Both the position numbers and the translations under genes were made by a program. This document shows positions 21,832 through 30,240 of a stretch of 64,000 nucleotides of DNA, in pieces. The stretch is from Buttiauxella brennerae ATCC 51605 (GTDB lineage: Bacteria; Pseudomonadota; Gammaproteobacteria; Enterobacterales; Enterobacteriaceae), in contig NZ_LXER01000015.1 in assembly GCF_001654925.1 (NCBI RefSeq), positions 124,001-188,000 on the forward strand, given 5' to 3'. Each line of letters starts with the position of its first letter. Position 1 is the stretch's first letter. The notes beneath the pieces are model-generated. The model was not told the origin of the DNA. It made no database searches and saw only the letters and a list, made by a program, of their open reading frames with translations.

Positions 21832-22722
21832 TTAACAGATCACCTTCCCGACATGGGACACCGTTGCCCATCTCTTTTTGTATTCCCATTGCGGTTCATA
21901 AACGCCAATAGAAATGGTCATCTTTTTGTTCAGTGACTGGCACAGCTCTTTGGCAGACTTGATGTTCAGCCACATGAGAATGCTGCCGATACTCAAATGC
22001 AGGTAGTTTTTATCGAGCCCGCCATTTGGCACATCGAAGTACACCGCTCCATCGCTTTCAGATTTAAGCATCAAATCATACGCACAAGGTTTGCCATGCA
22101 TGTAAAGCACGTTGCCAAAAAGCATGTGTCTGAATTTTGTCAGAATACAGATTAAGTTTTCAGCTTCATAACAGCGCACGCTATCGGCAAACCTGAGTTT
22201 GAATAGATTTATGTAGATCTCCGCCAATTCTTGTGGTGATAACTCATCATAACTTTTAACTTCGCCACCACTTTTAATGAATTTATTAAACTCATTTCGA
22301 CGCGCTTTATCATTCTTGGCTGAGAAAGATTCTTTAACCCAGCAAACCTGTTTCTTTCTGAATAGCGTAAATGTGGCATTTTTTACATTCGCTCTGTTCC
22401 CCACCGAAAGCTTATTGGTACTATCGGGCAAAACAAATTTAGCCTGCTTATCCATGGGAATAAGAACTTCGTCAAAGGTCACAGGGAAATCTTGTGCCAC
22501 ATTCAGGCCCACTTCACGGCCATCTATCAGGAAGTAACTTGCTATTATTTCGCCATTTTTTTCATAATGGAAAAATTCCACACAGATATTTTTCTCTTGT
22601 AAAAAGTATTCAAGAACATCAGGATTCATATTTATACTACCGCCAAATTTCTTGTATACCTCTTTGTAAGTCACAAAATCAGAACGTGCCCACCCCAGTA
22701 GCTTTCTCTTAACATTTCTCAT
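21832..22722 (-). CDS. Mig-14 family protein
   Basis: 296 residues that I recognise as the Mig-14 family: KKFGGSINMNPDVLEYF near residue 24, VPNGGLDKNYLHLSIGSILMW near residue 230 and a basic C-terminus. In Salmonella, Mig-14 is an inner-membrane-associated protein under PhoP control needed for persistence in macrophages and for resistance to antimicrobial peptides; the fold resembles GNAT-type acyl/aminoacyl transferases. Base composition is lower in GC than the flanking housekeeping genes, suggesting acquisition. The adjacent RcnB-like gene upstream is in the same direction, so the two may be co-transcribed. Confidence 0.75.
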   Translation of the reverse strand: MRNVKRKLLGWARSDFVTYKEVYKKFGGSINMNPDVLEYFLQEKNICVEFFHYEKNGEIIASYFLIDGREVGLNVAQDFPVTFDEVLIPMDKQAKFVLPDSTNKLSVGNRANVKNATFTLFRKKQVCWVKESFSAKNDKARRNEFNKFIKSGGEVKSYDELSPQELAEIYINLFKLRFADSVRCYEAENLICILTKFRHMLFGNVLYMHGKPCAYDLMLKSESDGAVYFDVPNGGLDKNYLHLSIGSILMWLNIKSAKELCQSLNKKMTISIGVYEPQWEYKKRWATVSHVGKVIC

Positions 22723-22747
22723 TGAATCATTGCCTTGCCATTAAAAA

Positions 22748-23065
22748 TCAGTCAATCATGCGTGGGTAAAATATATCCGAGGATTTAGCGGAAATAATCC
22801 GGCGATCGCTCTTTCTTAACATGACGTAAGTCCCGTCCATATAACTCCAGAACGCACCCGCCTTTGGCATGGGTAAATGCCGGATACGCCATGCTTTAAT
22901 CTCATAGTCAGGGGTGAAATTAATGTCGTGAGCAATATCACCAATATTATATTTATGATAATTAGATGTGAAATTTTTGAGATCATAGTTACGCTGTTCA
23001 TCATTATTCGTCGATGCGCACACCATCAAAGGCATGATCAAAACCGGTAATATTAAATATTTCAA
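22748..23065 (-). CDS. Small secreted RcnB-like protein
   Basis: 105 residues read from a TTG start at 23065 with AAGG a few bases before it. An N-terminal hydrophobic signal ends near residue 17 (VCAS), possibly a lipobox-like or ordinary cleavage site. The rest resembles the RcnB/YohN fold: YNIGDIAHDINFTPDYEIKAW, then HLPMPKAGAFWSYMDGTYVMLR. RcnB family proteins are small periplasmic proteins linked to nickel/cobalt homeostasis or to envelope stress. AT-rich and next to mig-14, in the same direction, 25 bases apart. Confidence 0.65.
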   Translation of the reverse strand: MKYLILPVLIMPLMVCASTNNDEQRNYDLKNFTSNYHKYNIGDIAHDINFTPDYEIKAWRIRHLPMPKAGAFWSYMDGTYVMLRKSDRRIISAKSSDIFYPRMID

Positions 23066-23400
23066 AATTTAAAACCTTATATGAATGGGATATATTTCTC
23101 GCTATCGAGAACGGTTATCTTTACCTGTAAATATAACGGAGTCGTTACCTTACAATTAATACAGTAAACAAATCATCAACAGCACTCACTCCAGGAGTGA
23201 TGGTCATTGACCATTAGCCTGCTAAGTTAAAACCCATTAAGGGAAATAAAATACTCATAATATTAACGATGACAGTGAATATTAAATAAGCAATATTGAA
23301 GAAAATGTGAAGGCGATAAAATTGAGTTTTATCTGGTTGTTCCAGATTTATATCCACCGATAATCAGGGGTAATGTTAATAGTGAAAAACGGTGTGTAGC
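23066..23400. other. 335-base AT-rich spacer with two adjoining perfect palindromes
   Basis: No reading frame is supported. At 23185-23199 and 23199-23213 lie two exact 7-1-7 palindromes, TCACTCC-A-GGAGTGA and ATGGTCA-T-TGACCAT, sharing one base. Their odd centres rule out tight hairpins and suggest protein-binding dyads controlling the divergent RcnB-like and lipoprotein genes. Confidence 0.5.
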
Positions 23401-23514
23401 ATGAAAAAATTTGTACTAGTTATCAGTAGCATAATCATTGTAATGAGCTTATCTGGCTGTATTTATCGCGATGGTGGCCACCACCACGGTTGGCACCATC
23501 ACTATTACCGATAA
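23401..23514 (+). CDS. Histidine-rich 37-residue lipoprotein
   Basis: ATG at 23401, TAA at 23512. The 20-residue signal ends in lipobox LSGC (Cys20). The 17-residue mature peptide contains six His in two clusters (GGHHHGWHHHYYR), which would bind transition metals such as nickel, zinc or copper at the envelope. No strong ribosome site is visible. The gene lies near an RcnB-like protein, a family also tied to nickel, which makes a metal-linked role plausible but unproven. I do not recognise a named family. Confidence 0.65.
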   Translation: MKKFVLVISSIIIVMSLSGCIYRDGGHHHGWHHHYYR

Positions 23515-23524
23515 TTAAAACAAA

Positions 23525-23542
23525 CCCCGGAATAATCCGGGG
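23525..23542. terminator. Hairpin shared by lipoprotein and LysR genes
   Basis: CCCCGGA ... TCCGGGG with a four-base loop. On the minus strand it is followed by TTTGTTTT, so it terminates the LysR gene well; on the plus strand the tail is weaker. Confidence 0.75.
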
Positions 23543-23593
23543 TCAATAATTAATCGTATTGAAGTCAACACCAGGGAATCGCAGGTTGCGCTA

Positions 23594-24508
23594 TCACACC
23601 TCTTCGCCCAGGCGTGTAATCACACGGCGCAAATAGTCCAGCACCGTCGCCGCAGGGGCGGCAACTTCCCGCTGCGCAAGTGTTACGGCGCCGACATCCA
23701 TATACGTTGTGCTGTCTGCAATACTGCGGCGCATTACGCGTAACCCTTCCAGTGACCATGGGCGATACACCAGGTCAGACAATATCGTCACGCCCTTTCC
23801 TTTTGCAACCAGACTGCGCACCGTTTCGAATGAAGTTGTCGTGAAACTGATATTCGGGCTACCGCCATGCGTGCGCCAGTGCTCTTTAATCACGTCGGGG
23901 TATTCGTCGGTATCCAGCAGCAGGAATGGTTGGTTTGCGAGATCCGCGAGATGAATAACGTCCTGGTTCAATAGCGGGTGGCCTTGTGCCGCCCAGAGTC
24001 GGCGCGGTGAGCGAATGAAAATTTCAGTTTTCAGGGCGCTGTCATGGGCAATATTTGAAGTTAACAACAGCGAGAAATCAATTTCCTGGCGCTTTAACGA
24101 ATCGGTTAACGCCAGCGGGTCCGCTTCAATGAAGTTAATCGTCATTAATGGAAAGTGCTGTTCAACTTCAAGAATCACTGCCGGGAGCAGATACGCCGAA
24201 AGGGTTTTGGCAATGCCGATATTGACCGTGCCTTGCTCCAGCTGTGGCTGATGCAGTAAATCGTCGATGGCCAGTTGGCTGTCATTAATGATTTTACGGG
24301 CGTAGTGGAGAAAGCGCTCACCTGCGGCAGTCAGCTCAATACCTTTCGGTTGGCGTAAAAACAGCTGGTTGTTGAGCGAGGATTCGAGATTGCGCATGGC
24401 GACCGTCATCGACGACTGCGAGATATTACAGCGTGAGGCCGCTTTGGATATCTGCTGTGTTTGCGCCAGCGCGATGAAAAACTCCAGTTGCCGCAGTGTA
24501 AACCTCAT
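23594..24508 (-). CDS. LysR family transcriptional regulator
   Basis: 304 residues. Winged helix-turn-helix at 1-62 (TQQISKAASRCNISQSSMTVAM) and effector domain from about 90, in the CynR/CbbR-like group. It is divergent from the EamA-type transporter gene at 24724, with 215 bases between, containing repeated TATGCATTGAA motifs that fit an operator. It therefore probably controls that exporter. Inducer unknown. Confidence 0.85.
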   Translation of the reverse strand: MRFTLRQLEFFIALAQTQQISKAASRCNISQSSMTVAMRNLESSLNNQLFLRQPKGIELTAAGERFLHYARKIINDSQLAIDDLLHQPQLEQGTVNIGIAKTLSAYLLPAVILEVEQHFPLMTINFIEADPLALTDSLKRQEIDFSLLLTSNIAHDSALKTEIFIRSPRRLWAAQGHPLLNQDVIHLADLANQPFLLLDTDEYPDVIKEHWRTHGGSPNISFTTTSFETVRSLVAKGKGVTILSDLVYRPWSLEGLRVMRRSIADSTTYMDVGAVTLAQREVAAPAATVLDYLRRVITRLGEEV

Positions 24509-24670
24509 AGTTTTAAACTATACCTCGCCATGAAAAAGATGAATTAGATTCCGTTATCTCGCCACCCTACCATTGTACTCCACAAACCCATGAATCAATG
24601 ATCTGTTGATACTTAGCCCGTTAACACCAGGTGGCTCGCACCGTCTGAAGCGGCGATGTAAAACCAGCAG

Positions 24671-24702
24671 TATGCATTGAATCAATGCCTGTATGCATTG
24701 AA
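24671..24702. promoter_or_regulatory. Repeated operator-like motif between LysR gene and EamA transporter
   Basis: TATGCATTGAA occurs at 24671-24681 and again at 24692-24702, exactly two helical turns apart. The first copy also forms an exact palindrome GCATTGA-A-TCAATGC (24674-24688). The second copy lies about 20 bases before the transporter ATG, so binding there would block it. Likely LysR sites. Confidence 0.55.
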
Positions 24703-24723
24703 CCGTTTTCTGGAAACTAAAAT

Positions 24724-25647
24724 ATGCCGTATTTACTGTTAAGCCTTGCCGCCTGTTTCTGGGGCGGAAACTATGTTGTGGGTCATGAACTGGTAGCACA
24801 GGTTGACCCTGTTGTTCTGTCAGAAGCCCGCTGGTTAATTACCGCTGTGATGCTCATCGGCCTCTATTTCCGGCAGATAAAAGCCCAATGGCAGGTGATG
24901 GTCGAGACAAAATACACGGTGCTTTTCCTCGCGTTATGCGGGCAAGTATTATTCCCGGTGACGCTCTACATCGGCCTGCAATACACCTCTTCATTGAATG
25001 CGGCGATTTATTTATCCACCACGCCAGCATTAGTGCTGCTCATTAATAAGTTTATTTTCAAAGAGGCCATCTCGCGGCGCAATATTTATGGCGTGGTGCT
25101 CAGTTCTTTGGGCGTGATCTATCTGGTGATGCAGGGCGACCTGTTGCACCTGGATACGCTCAAAAATCTTAACCGTGGCGACGTGTGGACCATGGGTTCA
25201 GCAATCAGCTGGGCATTGTACTGCGCGTTCTTGCGGTTAAAACCAAAACAGGTTGGCGGGAATGCGTTCGTGGCAGTGAGTGCGGCCATTGGGGCTATAG
25301 TGTTGCTTCCGGTGTTGTCGCTATATTCAGCGGCTCACTACGCATCTGAGATGAAAGCCTACTTTAATTCAGGCTTCTTACTAGGGCTGGCGTACCTGGT
25401 TATCTTCCCGTCGTGGCTGTCGTATTTACTGTGGAATAAAGGTATTCAGGCGATAGGTGCTACCCGCGGTGAAGTTTATTCGCACCTTATTCCACTAAGC
25501 GGTGGCGTGTTTAGCGTGCTGTTTCTCCATGTGCCATTACACGGCTTCCACCTGGTCAGCGCGCTGCTGATCGCCCTTGGGATTGCGCTTTGCTCGATGG
25601 CTCCAAAGCAGAAGGTTTTCACTTCTGGGCACCAAATGAAATCGTAA
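24724..25647 (+). CDS. EamA/DMT family transporter
   Basis: 307 residues with ten predicted membrane helices in two repeated EamA halves (about 5-140 and 150-295). The N-terminal LSLAACFWGGNYVVGHELV is typical of the RhaT/YdcZ-unrelated 10-TMS exporters such as YedA and RhtA-like proteins. Substrate unknown; amino acids or metabolites are usual. The divergent LysR gene is the presumed regulator. The 3' end of this gene overlaps the first TyrR box of the next promoter. Confidence 0.85.
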   Translation: MPYLLLSLAACFWGGNYVVGHELVAQVDPVVLSEARWLITAVMLIGLYFRQIKAQWQVMVETKYTVLFLALCGQVLFPVTLYIGLQYTSSLNAAIYLSTTPALVLLINKFIFKEAISRRNIYGVVLSSLGVIYLVMQGDLLHLDTLKNLNRGDVWTMGSAISWALYCAFLRLKPKQVGGNAFVAVSAAIGAIVLLPVLSLYSAAHYASEMKAYFNSGFLLGLAYLVIFPSWLSYLLWNKGIQAIGATRGEVYSHLIPLSGGVFSVLFLHVPLHGFHLVSALLIALGIALCSMAPKQKVFTSGHQMKS

Positions 25648-25683
25648 ACTAAAGATTACACCAGATGTAACCCTGATTTGACG
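25643..25683 (+). promoter_or_regulatory. Tandem TyrR boxes upstream of tyrP
   Basis: Box 1, 25643-25660 (CGTAAA-N6-ATTACA), and box 2, 25666-25683 (TGTAAC-N6-TTGACG), both resemble TGTAAA-N6-TTTACA. The right end of box 2 doubles as a -35 (TTGACG); TACCCT lies 17 bases on as a weak -10. E. coli tyrP has the same adjoining strong and weak boxes, used for tyrosine repression and phenylalanine activation by TyrR. Confidence 0.7.
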
Positions 25684-25751
25684 AGTGCGTAACAATCCCT
25701 TACCCTGCGCGGCATAATGTCGTTATTACAAGCGTAAATTCAGAGGGAAGC

Positions 25752-26963
25752 GTGAAGAATCGCACTCTTGGCAGTATCTTTATCGTCGCCGGAACCACAA
25801 TTGGCGCAGGAATGTTGGCAATGCCGCTGGCTTCAGCAGGTGTTGGGTTTGGGGTGACTTTTCTGTTGCTCATCGGTCTGTGGGGGTTGATGTGTTACAC
25901 CGCACTGCTGCTGGTTGAAGTTTATCAGCACGTCTCCGCCGACACCGGGCTTGGCACCCTTGCCCGCCGTTATCTCGGGAAGCCGGGGCAATGGCTGACC
26001 GGCTTTAGCATGTTGTTCCTGATGTATGCCCTGACGGCTGCATATATCAGCGGTGCGGGCGAGCTGTTAGCCGCAAGTCTGAACCAGTGGTTTGCGGCAT
26101 CTGTCTCCGTCACCACCGGGGTTTTGCTGTTCACGATTGTTGCCGGGGGGATTGTCTGCATCGGCACCTATATGGTGGATATGTTCAACCGCGTGCTGTT
26201 CAGCGCCAAGATTATTATGTTGGTGATAATGCTGGGGCTGATGATGCCGCACATCCATCACACTAACTTGCTGACGTTGCCGCTGGAGAAAGGTCTGGCG
26301 CTTTCAGCCATTCCGGTGATCTTCACCTCGTTTGGTTTCCACGGCAGCGTACCTAGTATCGTCAGCTATCTGGATGGCAACCTGCGCAAACTGCGTTGGG
26401 TGTTTATCATCGGCAGCGCCATTCCGTTAGTGGCTTATATCTTCTGGCAAGTCGCCACGCTGGGTGCGATTGATTCAGGTGTGTTTAGCGGGCTTTTAGC
26501 TAACCACTCTGGTCTGAATGGTTTATTGCAGGCGGTTCGTGAAGTGGTAGCCTCGTCGCATGTCGAATTGGCGGTGCATCTTTTTGCCGACCTTGCGCTG
26601 GCCACATCATTCCTGGGCGTGTCGTTGGGGTTGTTCGATTATCTAAGCGATTTGTTTAACCGCAAACGTAATGCAGCTGGCCGGGCGCAAACCGGGCTGA
26701 TGACCTTTTTGCCACCGCTGGTCTTCGCCCTGTTTTACCCGCAAGGGTTTGTTATGGCGCTGGGTTATGCCGGTGTTGCGCTGGCAATACTTGCGCTCAT
26801 CATCCCGTCGCTGCTGGTCTGGAAAAGTCGCCAGACTCAAAAAGAGCCTGGTTACCGTGTCGTCGGAGGCAAACCGCTGCTGGTTGTAGTGTTCGCCTGC
26901 GGTATTGCCGTGATTGTTATTCAGGCGCTGATTGCGTCCAGTGCTTTGCCGGAAGTGGGTTAA
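25752..26963 (+). CDS. tyrP: Tyrosine-specific transporter TyrP
   Basis: 403 residues, the same length as E. coli TyrP and very similar throughout ([20 protein letters not shown] at the start, [14 protein letters not shown] and [20 protein letters not shown] in the middle). It is an 11-helix proton symporter of the HAAAP family in the inner membrane. The start is GTG, with GAGGGAAG before it. TyrR boxes upstream predict regulation by aromatic amino acids. Its stop codon overlaps the convergent ABC gene by four bases. Confidence 0.95.
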   Translation: MKNRTLGSIFIVAGTTIGAGMLAMPLASAGVGFGVTFLLLIGLWGLMCYTALLLVEVYQHVSADTGLGTLARRYLGKPGQWLTGFSMLFLMYALTAAYISGAGELLAASLNQWFAASVSVTTGVLLFTIVAGGIVCIGTYMVDMFNRVLFSAKIIMLVIMLGLMMPHIHHTNLLTLPLEKGLALSAIPVIFTSFGFHGSVPSIVSYLDGNLRKLRWVFIIGSAIPLVAYIFWQVATLGAIDSGVFSGLLANHSGLNGLLQAVREVVASSHVELAVHLFADLALATSFLGVSLGLFDYLSDLFNRKRNAAGRAQTGLMTFLPPLVFALFYPQGFVMALGYAGVALAILALIIPSLLVWKSRQTQKEPGYRVVGGKPLLVVVFACGIAVIVIQALIASSALPEVG

Positions 26964-27856
26964 TCCACCAGTCCTGTATTGACGCGTTTGCCTATCTCTT
27001 TGAGCTGTGAGTACTTCTCAAGCAGAGATGGGCCGTCATCAAGGCTCATGGCGAACATCCACATGTAGGTCATGACAGAGTAAATATGCCCGGCGTTCCC
27101 GACACCTTTCACGGTCATCAAAAAGATGGTCATTGAGAACAGGAACGCTGCGGCAATACCAATCGCCAGATATCCAAACGCTTCACGATCGGACAGCCGA
27201 ATACGAATACGCGCCAGAAAGTTGTAATGCTTGTTCAGCGTGTTTTCGCTCGCATAACCGACAAATCCCACCTCTTTTTCCAGCCTGTCATTGAGTTTTT
27301 CATACAGCATTTCGTTCTTGCGGGTGTAGCCCGGCAGGAAAAATGCGAAGAAAACCAGCACCACGAGGCAAGCGATGCCCGCCCAGAACTCGATGGTCAG
27401 CAACATAATCACCGCACCGATGATTGAAGCGACCGACGTAATCAACAGCGGCAGGTGTGTTTCGAAGAAATTCACAAATTCGCGTGACAGTGTCACACGC
27501 GCAGCGATTGTTGAATGATCGTGTTTATCCTGGCGTTGAGCCAGAATGACCGGGACCGCAAGCCCGGCATAGATGACGGCAAATGTTCGCGTATCCATGC
27601 TGCGGCGTGCCGCCCCTATTGCCCACATAATGAAAACCACCAGCGCATATAACAATGCATGAAGCGGCTGCCCTTTTATAATGGCGTTGATGGCAAAGCC
27701 GGCCATTAGTGGGTAAAGCAGATAAATAACGTTCTCGGCGACCACCAGCGCAAGCGTAATGACCAGCTTTTTACTGTGCAGTCTGGCGAGTTTTTTGATG
27801 GTGGTTAAAGCACCGCGCGATGGCACAAGCTGTGCGGTTTCAGGTGAAGTATGCAT
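26960..27856 (-). CDS. Stand-alone ABC six-transmembrane domain protein
   Basis: 298 residues with a six-helix exporter-type membrane domain (ABC_membrane fold), but the protein ends where a nucleotide-binding domain should begin (ending in [11 protein letters not shown]). No Walker motifs are present and no ATPase gene is adjacent. Such truncated ABC membrane proteins occur in enterobacteria next to TetR regulators. It may pair with an ATPase encoded elsewhere or work without ATP. Divergent TetR at 27951; two perfect palindromic operators lie in the 94-base gap. Confidence 0.75.
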   Translation of the reverse strand: MHTSPETAQLVPSRGALTTIKKLARLHSKKLVITLALVVAENVIYLLYPLMAGFAINAIIKGQPLHALLYALVVFIMWAIGAARRSMDTRTFAVIYAGLAVPVILAQRQDKHDHSTIAARVTLSREFVNFFETHLPLLITSVASIIGAVIMLLTIEFWAGIACLVVLVFFAFFLPGYTRKNEMLYEKLNDRLEKEVGFVGYASENTLNKHYNFLARIRIRLSDREAFGYLAIGIAAAFLFSMTIFLMTVKGVGNAGHIYSVMTYMWMFAMSLDDGPSLLEKYSQLKEIGKRVNTGLVD

Positions 27857-27879
27857 GACTTTATATTCTTAGATTGTTA

Positions 27880-27932
27880 TTCTTGAGCGGTTGCTCAAGA
27901 ACGAAAGGATTCTATTTGAGCACTTGCTCAAA
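27880..27932. promoter_or_regulatory. Two palindromic TetR-type operators
   Basis: Site 1, 27880-27901: TTCTTGAGC-GGTT-GCTCAAGAA, exact. Site 2, 27915-27932: TTTGAGC-ACTT-GCTCAAA, exact. Both share the TTGAGC-N4-GCTCAA core and are 33 bp centre to centre, about three turns. They sit between the ABC-domain gene and the TetR gene, so one repressor can close both. Confidence 0.85.
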
Positions 27933-27950
27933 GTCAACGAAGGTGCCGAG

Positions 27951-28553
27951 ATGAAACAAAAAGCGACTGTTCTAAAAGAGAATATTCTTGATGCCGCGAT
28001 TGTCCTGTTCACCGAAAAAGGGGTGGAAAAGGTCACAACCCGCGAGCTGACCGAACAAGTGGGTATCGCCCGTAGCCATATTTACCATTACTTTCCGGAC
28101 TGGCAGACGCTGTGCGTGGAAGCGTTTTCGCGCTTTATGTATGCCGAGCTGGAAACCTTTACCCAAAAAACTCGCGCCCTGCCTCCCGAGCAAGGCTTGA
28201 ATACTTTTGTGGAAGATTATTTACCCGACCGCGCTGACGCCGTGTGGGAGTTGTACGGTTCGTTGTGGCGCCTCGCGGTGCATAACAAGGTTTATGCTGA
28301 GCTTGCGTTAACACTGACCGAAAAGTGGGATGCGTTGCTGGCGAGTGTTATTGCGGCTGGTATTGAAAGCGGCGTGTTCCGCCAGACGGATGTGTTGCGC
28401 GTTACCCGCCAGCTAAGTTCCCTGCTAAACGGGTATTCGGATCAACTGATTATCGACAGTGCGCCGCTGGCACGTGAACAGGCACTGGGTGATATTCACG
28501 GGTTTATTCACCTGGCGCTTTTAGTCGAAAAAGATATGGCTACGGATAGGTAA
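27951..28553 (+). CDS. TetR/AcrR family repressor
   Basis: 200 residues from the ATG at 27951; the frame extends upstream but would run through the operators, so the internal start is chosen. The N-terminal helix-turn-helix (about 10-56) includes VTTRELTEQVGIARSHIYHYF, and the C-terminal domain is of the TetR_C group seen in multidrug-pump repressors. The two palindromes directly upstream strongly suggest autorepression and repression of the divergent ABC-domain gene. Its 3' end overlaps the convergent binding-protein gene by 14 bases. Confidence 0.88.
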   Translation: MKQKATVLKENILDAAIVLFTEKGVEKVTTRELTEQVGIARSHIYHYFPDWQTLCVEAFSRFMYAELETFTQKTRALPPEQGLNTFVEDYLPDRADAVWELYGSLWRLAVHNKVYAELALTLTEKWDALLASVIAAGIESGVFRQTDVLRVTRQLSSLLNGYSDQLIIDSAPLAREQALGDIHGFIHLALLVEKDMATDR

Positions 28554-29436
28554 TCCCCGGCGGGTTAACCTCCGCTGAAGCGACTTCTTCACCCTTTTCT
28601 CCCCATCTGTCGAGAACCTGCTGGTATTCGCCACGTTTTGCTGCGCCATCAAGGGCAGCCTGCAATGCATAAACCAGCCCATTTCCTTTTTTGGTGGTGG
28701 TCGCAACATAGGCTTTTTTAGGCCCAAGCCCAACGACTCGTGTTTTCCCGGTTAACGCCGCTTTATAGGCCGCCACACTCTGCGGGCCAAAGGTTGCATC
28801 CGCTCGCCCGGCCTGAATATAAAGATTACCGGAAGCGTCATCCGTCAGGTAAATCGGTTGCGCCGGTTTGCGTCCTTCTCGTTCATTTAGCTCATTCCAG
28901 CCCAACAAGATTTTTTCCTGATTGGTCCCAGAGCCTAAAATAATCCGTAACCCGCTCACGTCTGCTGGCCCGGCAATTTTTTGAATCGGGCTGTCTGATT
29001 TCACCGAAAATGCCAGTGAATCCACGCGATAGGTCGCAAAATCAAACTTCGTCTTACGCTGCTCGGTCACCGCAATATTCACCAGCGCCACGTCGTAGCG
29101 ACCGGACGTAATGCCAAGTGGCCAGTCTTCCCATGCGGTCGGCACCAGTTTGAGTTTCAGACCCAAACTATCGGCCAGCAAACGGGCGATATCAGGATCG
29201 CTGCCGATCCTGGTGCGGTTATCACTCGCAAGCATCGCCAGCGGTGGTGAATTTAGCGCGGAAATAGCGACCGTCAGCGTACCCGGCTCAACAAACTTAT
29301 AATCCTGCGGGATTTTACTGATAGCGTCCGGGTCTTTAGCCGTATGGATGGGCTGTTCGTTGGCTTTGAGATCGAGGCTTCCCTGCGCAAAGCTCGCCGA
29401 ACTAAAGATCAACAGCGCCAGTGGGACAAATTTCAT
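28540..29436 (-). CDS. Amino-acid ABC transporter substrate-binding protein (second, distal copy)
   Basis: 298 residues with a signal peptide (cut near ASFA-QG, residue 18) and a bacterial extracellular solute-binding family 3 fold. It is a clear paralogue of the binding protein at 31689: both share NSPPL, WEDWPLG, KFDFATYR and GSGTNQE blocks. It is the last gene of the operon, with AAGGAG before the ATG. Two binding proteins for one transporter also occur in the Bacillus TcyJ/TcyK cystine system. Probably binds a cysteine-derived amino acid; the exact ligand is unknown. Confidence 0.85.
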   Translation of the reverse strand: MKFVPLALLIFSSASFAQGSLDLKANEQPIHTAKDPDAISKIPQDYKFVEPGTLTVAISALNSPPLAMLASDNRTRIGSDPDIARLLADSLGLKLKLVPTAWEDWPLGITSGRYDVALVNIAVTEQRKTKFDFATYRVDSLAFSVKSDSPIQKIAGPADVSGLRIILGSGTNQEKILLGWNELNEREGRKPAQPIYLTDDASGNLYIQAGRADATFGPQSVAAYKAALTGKTRVVGLGPKKAYVATTTKKGNGLVYALQAALDGAAKRGEYQQVLDRWGEKGEEVASAEVNPPGITYP

Positions 29437-29445
29437 AACTGCTCC

Positions 29446-30240
29446 TTAAAGTACTTTCGATAAAAACTGACGCGTTCGGGAATGTTGTGGATGGTTAAGC
29501 ACTTCATCGCTGCTGCCTTGCTCAACAATTTTGCCGTCGACCATAAACACCACGTTATCCGCCACTTCACGGGCAAATCCTATCTCATGGGTGACAACGA
29601 CAAGCGTGGTACCGGAACGAGCCAGTTTTTTAATCACATCCAACACTTCGCCCACCAACTCCGGGTCGAGTGCCGAGGTGGGTTCGTCAAACAGCATCAC
29701 GCGTGGTCGCAGTGCCAGAGCACGGGCAATAGCAATACGTTGCTGCTGCCCACCGGAAAGATGGCGCGACCAGGCATCCGCTTTATTACGCAACCCGACA
29801 ACATCGAGTAATTGATACGCCTGCTCAATCGCCGCTTTACGACTCAATTGCTTATGGGCAATCGGTGCTTCAATCAGGTTTTCCAGCACCGTGAGATGCG
29901 GGAACAAGTTGAAGTTCTGGAACACATAGCCGACGTTAACGCGCTGGCGCAGGATCTCTTTTTCTTTCAGCTCATACAGTTTGTCGCCCGCCTGGCGGTA
30001 GCCAATGTAATCGCCATCAATCTGGATAAAGCCTTCATCCACCCGCTCCAGATGGTTAATCGCCCGTAACAGCGTTGATTTTCCCGAACCCGATGGCCCA
30101 AGAATCACCGTCACCGAACCCGGTTCTAGCTCGAGAGAAATGTTATCCAGCGCTTTATGGCGGCCAAAATATTTACTGACGCCCGTAATGGAAATATGGC
30201 CGGTTTGATTAGCGGAACCTTGATTATGGGAGTGGAGCAT
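29446..30240 (-). CDS. Amino-acid ABC transporter ATP-binding protein
   Basis: 264 residues from the ATG at 30240, which overlaps the permease stop by 17 bases. Walker A is GPSGSGKST, the signature LSGGQQQRIAIARA and Walker B VMLFDEPTSALD, and it is of the GlnQ/TcyN/HisP polar amino-acid group. It powers the permease encoded just upstream. Position inside the operon between permease and second binding protein supports a single import complex. Confidence 0.92.
   Translation of the reverse strand: MLHSHNQGSANQTGHISITGVSKYFGRHKALDNISLELEPGSVTVILGPSGSGKSTLLRAINHLERVDEGFIQIDGDYIGYRQAGDKLYELKEKEILRQRVNVGYVFQNFNLFPHLTVLENLIEAPIAHKQLSRKAAIEQAYQLLDVVGLRNKADAWSRHLSGGQQQRIAIARALALRPRVMLFDEPTSALDPELVGEVLDVIKKLARSGTTLVVVTHEIGFAREVADNVVFMVDGKIVEQGSSDEVLNHPQHSRTRQFLSKVL

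Noticed and set aside
23066-23164. Possible PhoP box (GTTTA repeats) for the Mig-14/RcnB-like genes
   Set aside because: Only one half-site is seen (TGTTTA at minus-strand position near 23170); the second repeat at the required spacing does not match.
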